Part shown: positions 15,801 through 18,276 of the stretch, one piece after another | Layout of the letters: every line of letters begins with the position of its first letter | Position numbering within the stretch: position 1 is the stretch's first letter | Origin: an uncultured Muribaculaceae bacterium | GTDB lineage: Bacteria > Bacteroidota > Bacteroidia > Bacteroidales > Muribaculaceae | Reading direction: 5' to 3' | Assembly: GCA_910587235.1 (NCBI GenBank) | Contig: CAJUKD010000040.1 | Span: 1 to 18,276 of the forward strand | DNA length: 18,276 nucleotides | The notes under the pieces: model-generated | Database searches by the model: none | The model's input: only the letters and a program-made list of their open reading frames with translations | Told to the model about the DNA's origin: nothing | Translations under genes and position numbers: made by a program

Positions 15801-16062
15801 CGAATCGACTCCGTGCGATGCCGCAAGCGTCATAGTCGACACTACCGGTCTGGAGAATCTCGACACTGAAGCATACACCGTAAGCATCAACGGGCTGCAA
15901 ATAAGCGTCGAAGGATCTGAAAAACTCCATGTCGCACTTCTTTCTCCCGCCGGACAAACCGTAGCAAGCAAATACGCTGCCACATGTACAGTTGAGGCTC
16001 CGGCACCCGGCATCTATATCCTGACCGTCGGCACCCGTGCCATAAAGATCGTCCTCCGCTGA
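12850..16062 (+). CDS. Large secreted multidomain adhesin-like protein (jelly-roll and FN3 modules)
   Basis: A 1070-residue exported protein. The signal peptide ends near LLSA-Q (23/24). Modules in order, boundaries approximate: jelly-roll of the cleaved-adhesin/choice-of-anchor-J type (25-198; NDWFISPAIQLEAGTQYQLTYKFY); two FN3 domains (203-300, 303-395; KLSWTAPSAA); a second jelly-roll (398-597, ending PMYIDNVRI); a CARDB-like Ig domain (600-705; SVKNAGGAETADYNIELYKDG); a third FN3 split by a third jelly-roll (FN3 start 710-730, insert 731-930 with NDWLVFPRLSG and ALMVDDVTY, FN3 remainder 932-997 from GYNIYCNGTKV); and a C-terminal sorting-like domain (about 1005-1070, PGIYILTVGTRAIKIVLR). 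This is the design of T9SS-exported adhesins such as gingipain/HagA modules; binding to protein, glycan or cells is inferred. No catalytic motif. It lies 41 nt after the M6 gene with no terminator and 2 nt before the next gene. Confidence 0.88.
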   Translation: MKKLFTASCLILAAAASSPLLSAQTPELPYEITFDATNYTTWTIADLNGDGDNWGARTWAWNSNERCVAFNLVSSQNGAANDWFISPAIQLEAGTQYQLTYKFYGGSGSAKWIPVDLKLVTDPSAPDADATIVASYSGGSTNKNDAPESATFTAPADGTFHIGAHMTATYTPYTSGGPAEMSGRLFFKSFSITPLQKATAPAAVKSLTVIPGTDGAETATINFTAPDTDSDGNALSGTVKINLYREDETTPFFTSAELQAGASSYTTDSEAYAGETWYVAKAENASGEGPETRADAWIGVDVPVAVSGLSVGRDNDGKVKLSWTAPSAALHNGYIDYSTLQYRITRILNGQMKSIGTVSATSFTDSELADNEQVNVAYQVIASSSAGMGASTQSAYFNHGPQLSLPFAESFATCAYATAPWRQEVVKNFDDANYQPEWTLIERATVADNVTDDNPEGTEVIIASQDTDRGFLRFNSNAVGKSKEAAQGRLVFPSIDFSTIRNPVLTFYMFRETYYTTNPATNGGYRDDFLTVEASADNGTFTAVSPEFHRYGNNNDWVLCEVPLYAMAGCSRVQVAFTGNGFGGGPMYIDNVRIIERAAFDLQAVSLSGPARVRIGEHGAFVLSVKNAGGAETADYNIELYKDGTKVLTENGMSVKPGQTVSISFDYVPEAGEEGQKSVFTAKVAFDKDLDMSNNESNSVESDITAALLPAVTGLKAVNNEGIVELNWGKADYLPAATLVEQDGFESYEPFVIDTFGDFTCYDLDKRVTFGIGAAAGVTYPNSGEKMAFQVFAPALTNIDESELRLWAPHDGSNMLVAPQASAAGDVTSSNDWLVFPRLSGNAHVIKLFARSLSDTYSEFVQGFYATTANPTDPDDFMPCPDGGDISYAVPVAWTELSYSVPASAKFFALRHVSADGYALMVDDVTYQRSIPDATAIGLSGYNIYCNGTKVNDAPVDASTRSFTHRPSTAGEQSYTVTAVYPDGESTPCDAASVIVDTTGLENLDTEAYTVSINGLQISVEGSEKLHVALLSPAGQTVASKYAATCTVEAPAPGIYILTVGTRAIKIVLR

Positions 16063-16064
16063 TT

Positions 16065-18218
16065 ATGAAAAGCAGTATTCTAATCCTATCATTGGCCCTG
16101 GCCTCTCCGGCAGTTTTTGCCGGAGGGCTGGGTGTCCTCAAACCCGGTGCACGGCCGGCTCCGGCCACAGGCGCTGCCCGACAGACAGAAAAAGCTTTCG
16201 AGCCACTTGCTACAAACGCCAAACCGGACTTCTACGGCATAGTCCTTTCCTCTACGCCAAATATCAGCACTTTCTGCGCCGGATATTCTCCGGCTCCGGA
16301 AAAAGTGATGGATCTGGAAGCTATGTCAGGCTATAGCGGAACCGCAGTAGGCTCCGACTTCTATTATATGGACTATGCCGTCAATTCATCAGGCTCGATA
16401 ACAGCCGTTAATTGGCGCAAGGTCGACATGGATTCTAAAACTGTCACGGCAAGCATCCCCCAGCAGTATGCCATCGGCGTCTGCATGGACATGACCTATG
16501 ACGTTACAACATCAACCGTCTACGGCATTTCGGCAGTAAGCGATGTTCTCGTAAGCATCAATACAACCACAGGCGAAGCCACGCCTGTGGCCCAGACACT
16601 GCCTTTCTACACCATATCGGCCGACGCCGCCGGACAACTCTACGGCATAGCACTCGACTCAGAAACGCGCCAGGGTGTGCTGTACTCTGTAAACAAAGTT
16701 ACCGGCAGCGCTCTCAAAATAGGCTCGACAGGAGTCCGGATGCTCACCGACGAAAGCGGTTCCTTCGCCGCTTTCCAGACCGCGGCTTTCAGCTCGGCCA
16801 ACGGACAGCTTTACTGGACTCTTACAAATTCCGACAATGCTTCGGCTCTCTATCGTGTCGATGTCACTACAGGAGCGGCAGCCTACATGGCAGCGTTTCC
16901 CGACGATGAAAGTTTCGTAAGCCTATTCGATCTCCCCGCCCCGGTTGCTACAGGGGCACCGGCTCCTGTCCGGGTGGACAATGTCGAGGCAGCTGAAAGC
17001 TACGTTACGATAGAGTTTACAGCACCCGCCGTAACAGCATCAGGAGAAGCACTTGCAGCCTTAACCTCTCTGGAAATCTTCCGCGGTAACTCCACTGAGG
17101 CAGCTTACAGTGTCGAAACACCCCTGCCGGGTGAATCATACCGATGGACCGACACCGAAGCCAAAGCAGGCTTCAATTCCTACCGTCTTGTGGCCGGCAA
17201 CGGCGAAGGCGAAAGTCCGACAAGCTATGCCTCGGCATTCTGCGGGGAAGACTATCCCTCGGCACCTACCGATGTGACGGTCATGACCGACGCCTCCGGC
17301 GCTCCTGTCATCAGTTGGACAGCACCCGCAACGGGGCTGAACGGACTGCCGCTCGACCCGGACCGTCTTAGTTACTCCATACAACGCGATATAAACGGCA
17401 GACGGGAAACGATAGCTGAAAACATCTCAGGCTCAAGCTATACCGACATCTCACTCGACCTGAGCCGCCAGCTATACCCGTACTACTATGTGACAGCCTC
17501 CACCTCTGCCGGCGAAGGACGTCCGTCGGCAGCTGCCGGAACTTACACCGGACCGGCCTATCGCCTGCCGCTGACCGAAGCTTTTCTGGACGGCAACCCG
17601 TCGACAGCCCCTTGGATAATGCAGTCGCTCGACCTTGGAGGCGCATGGGAAATGAGTCTGCTCAGCACATTCCCCGGAAGCGGCCCATACGTCGGAGAAG
17701 GAATGCTTGTGTTCATCGGCTTCCGCGCGGTCGACGGTGCCGAAGCCCGCATCGCCACACCGCTTATCAGTTTTGAGAATGCCTCGTATCCCGAGCTTCG
17801 TTTCCACTTCTATTATCTCGACATGTCCGACCAGGACTTGCGTTTCGACGACCACATGGTGGTCGAAGTATCGGTCGACGGCGGAGAGTTCCGCGCAGTC
17901 CAAGGCGCCGACTACTACCAGCACGATGCCAACAGCGGCTGGACAGAATGTGTGCTGCCGCTGCCGCAATATGCCGGTTGCAAAAACATCGCTATCGGAT
18001 TCCATGGATATTCGGCAGGCGGTTTCGATCTTCTTCTCGACAATATTCGCGTAAGCGATAATCCTTCTGGCGCAATCGACTCCGTGAACGTAGTTCCCGA
18101 AGAGCAAAACGCAGAATATTACGACCTCCGTGGACTACGCGTAGACCCGTCGGCACTCACACCCGGATTCTATATCCGCCGTACAGCCGGCACAACTGAA
18201 AAAATTATTATCAGATAA
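16065..18218 (+). CDS. Secreted protein: propeller-like N-terminus, two FN3, jelly-roll, sorting-like tail
   Basis: A 717-residue exported protein with signal peptide MKSSILILSLALASPAVFAG. Residues about 50-295 are repetitive beta-structure with blade-like units (FYGIVLSSTPNISTFCAGY, STVYGISAVSDVLVSINTTTGEATPV, LYGIALDSETRQGVLYSVNKVTGSAL, LYWTLTNSDNASALYRVDVTTGAA), suggesting a beta-propeller of the NHL/YVTN/DUF4394 sort. Two FN3 domains follow (300-395, 396-495; VISWTAPATGLNGLPLD), then one jelly-roll domain (498-665; PELRFHFYYLDMSDQD, LLLDNIRVSD), and the tail AEYYDLRG...GFYIRRTAGTTEKIIIR (684-717). The FN3-FN3-jelly-roll unit is paralogous to residues 203-597 of the protein just upstream. 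It starts 2 nt after that gene. No enzymatic motif is seen; a surface binding role is inferred. Confidence 0.86.
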   Translation: MKSSILILSLALASPAVFAGGLGVLKPGARPAPATGAARQTEKAFEPLATNAKPDFYGIVLSSTPNISTFCAGYSPAPEKVMDLEAMSGYSGTAVGSDFYYMDYAVNSSGSITAVNWRKVDMDSKTVTASIPQQYAIGVCMDMTYDVTTSTVYGISAVSDVLVSINTTTGEATPVAQTLPFYTISADAAGQLYGIALDSETRQGVLYSVNKVTGSALKIGSTGVRMLTDESGSFAAFQTAAFSSANGQLYWTLTNSDNASALYRVDVTTGAAAYMAAFPDDESFVSLFDLPAPVATGAPAPVRVDNVEAAESYVTIEFTAPAVTASGEALAALTSLEIFRGNSTEAAYSVETPLPGESYRWTDTEAKAGFNSYRLVAGNGEGESPTSYASAFCGEDYPSAPTDVTVMTDASGAPVISWTAPATGLNGLPLDPDRLSYSIQRDINGRRETIAENISGSSYTDISLDLSRQLYPYYYVTASTSAGEGRPSAAAGTYTGPAYRLPLTEAFLDGNPSTAPWIMQSLDLGGAWEMSLLSTFPGSGPYVGEGMLVFIGFRAVDGAEARIATPLISFENASYPELRFHFYYLDMSDQDLRFDDHMVVEVSVDGGEFRAVQGADYYQHDANSGWTECVLPLPQYAGCKNIAIGFHGYSAGGFDLLLDNIRVSDNPSGAIDSVNVVPEEQNAEYYDLRGLRVDPSALTPGFYIRRTAGTTEKIIIR

Positions 18219-18231
18219 GTATTCACAATGA

Positions 18232-18250
18232 TTCGGTAAAAATCACCGAA
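18232..18250 (+). other. Hairpin after the last gene, possible weak terminator
   Basis: TTCGGT and ACCGAA pair over 6 bp around AAAAATC, 13 nt after the final stop codon. No T-run follows within the window; a 10-bp palindrome AACTTAAGTT lies at 18259-18268. It could be a processing or weak termination site, but the sequence ends too soon to judge. Confidence 0.35.
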
Positions 18251-18276
18251 GTGGTTGAAACTTAAGTTAATATATC

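Overview
The window looks like a chromosomal segment of a Bacteroidales bacterium, with a Muribaculaceae-like style (inference). The sequence signs are -7/-33 promoters of the Bacteroidetes type (TTTG, about 20 nt, TAnnTTTG), little use of Shine-Dalgarno sites, tRNA genes without an encoded CCA, SC-type lipoboxes, and large secreted proteins of fibronectin and jelly-roll modules with a short sorting-like tail. Coding regions are moderately GC-rich and intergenic gaps are strongly AT-rich. There is no sign of phage, IS elements, CRISPR or recent transfer.

Layout. (1) 1-420 is a tRNA cluster: a truncated and a complete identical tRNA-Arg(ACG) on + with an intrinsic terminator, and a tRNA-Pro(GGG) on - with its own promoter and terminator. 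(2) 421-905 is a long non-coding gap. It holds a second promoter followed by about 250 nt that fold into nested helices and end in a terminator-like hairpin with nine T, directly before a MATE gene. This is a candidate small RNA or attenuator leader. (3) 906-5212 is a tight operon: MATE-family exporter, periplasmic-binding lipoprotein, FecCD/BtuC-type permease and FecE/BtuD-type ATPase, all overlapping or within 4 nt. The last three form a class II importer for a metal chelate, heme or corrinoid. (4) 5187-6668 on - encodes a lipoprotein with a beta-helix-like body; its end overlaps the ATPase gene tail to tail by 26 bp. (5) 6816-9509 is a second + operon: secreted CE1/esterase-D-like hydrolase, RecF, a DUF721/DciA-like protein and a 4HBT thioesterase. 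(6) 9554-10147 on - encodes a uracil-DNA-glycosylase-family protein. (7) 10427-18218 is a secretion cluster: an M6-family metalloprotease and two large FN3/jelly-roll proteins, all with signal peptides and nearly the same C-terminal tail, which suggests one common export and anchoring route, probably type IX secretion.

The clearest unexplained signals are the structured RNA before the MATE gene, two start codons lying 5 to 8 nt past a -7 box (possible leaderless mRNAs), FN3 domains that appear split by an inserted jelly-roll domain, and a perfect inverted repeat in the long leader of the protease gene.
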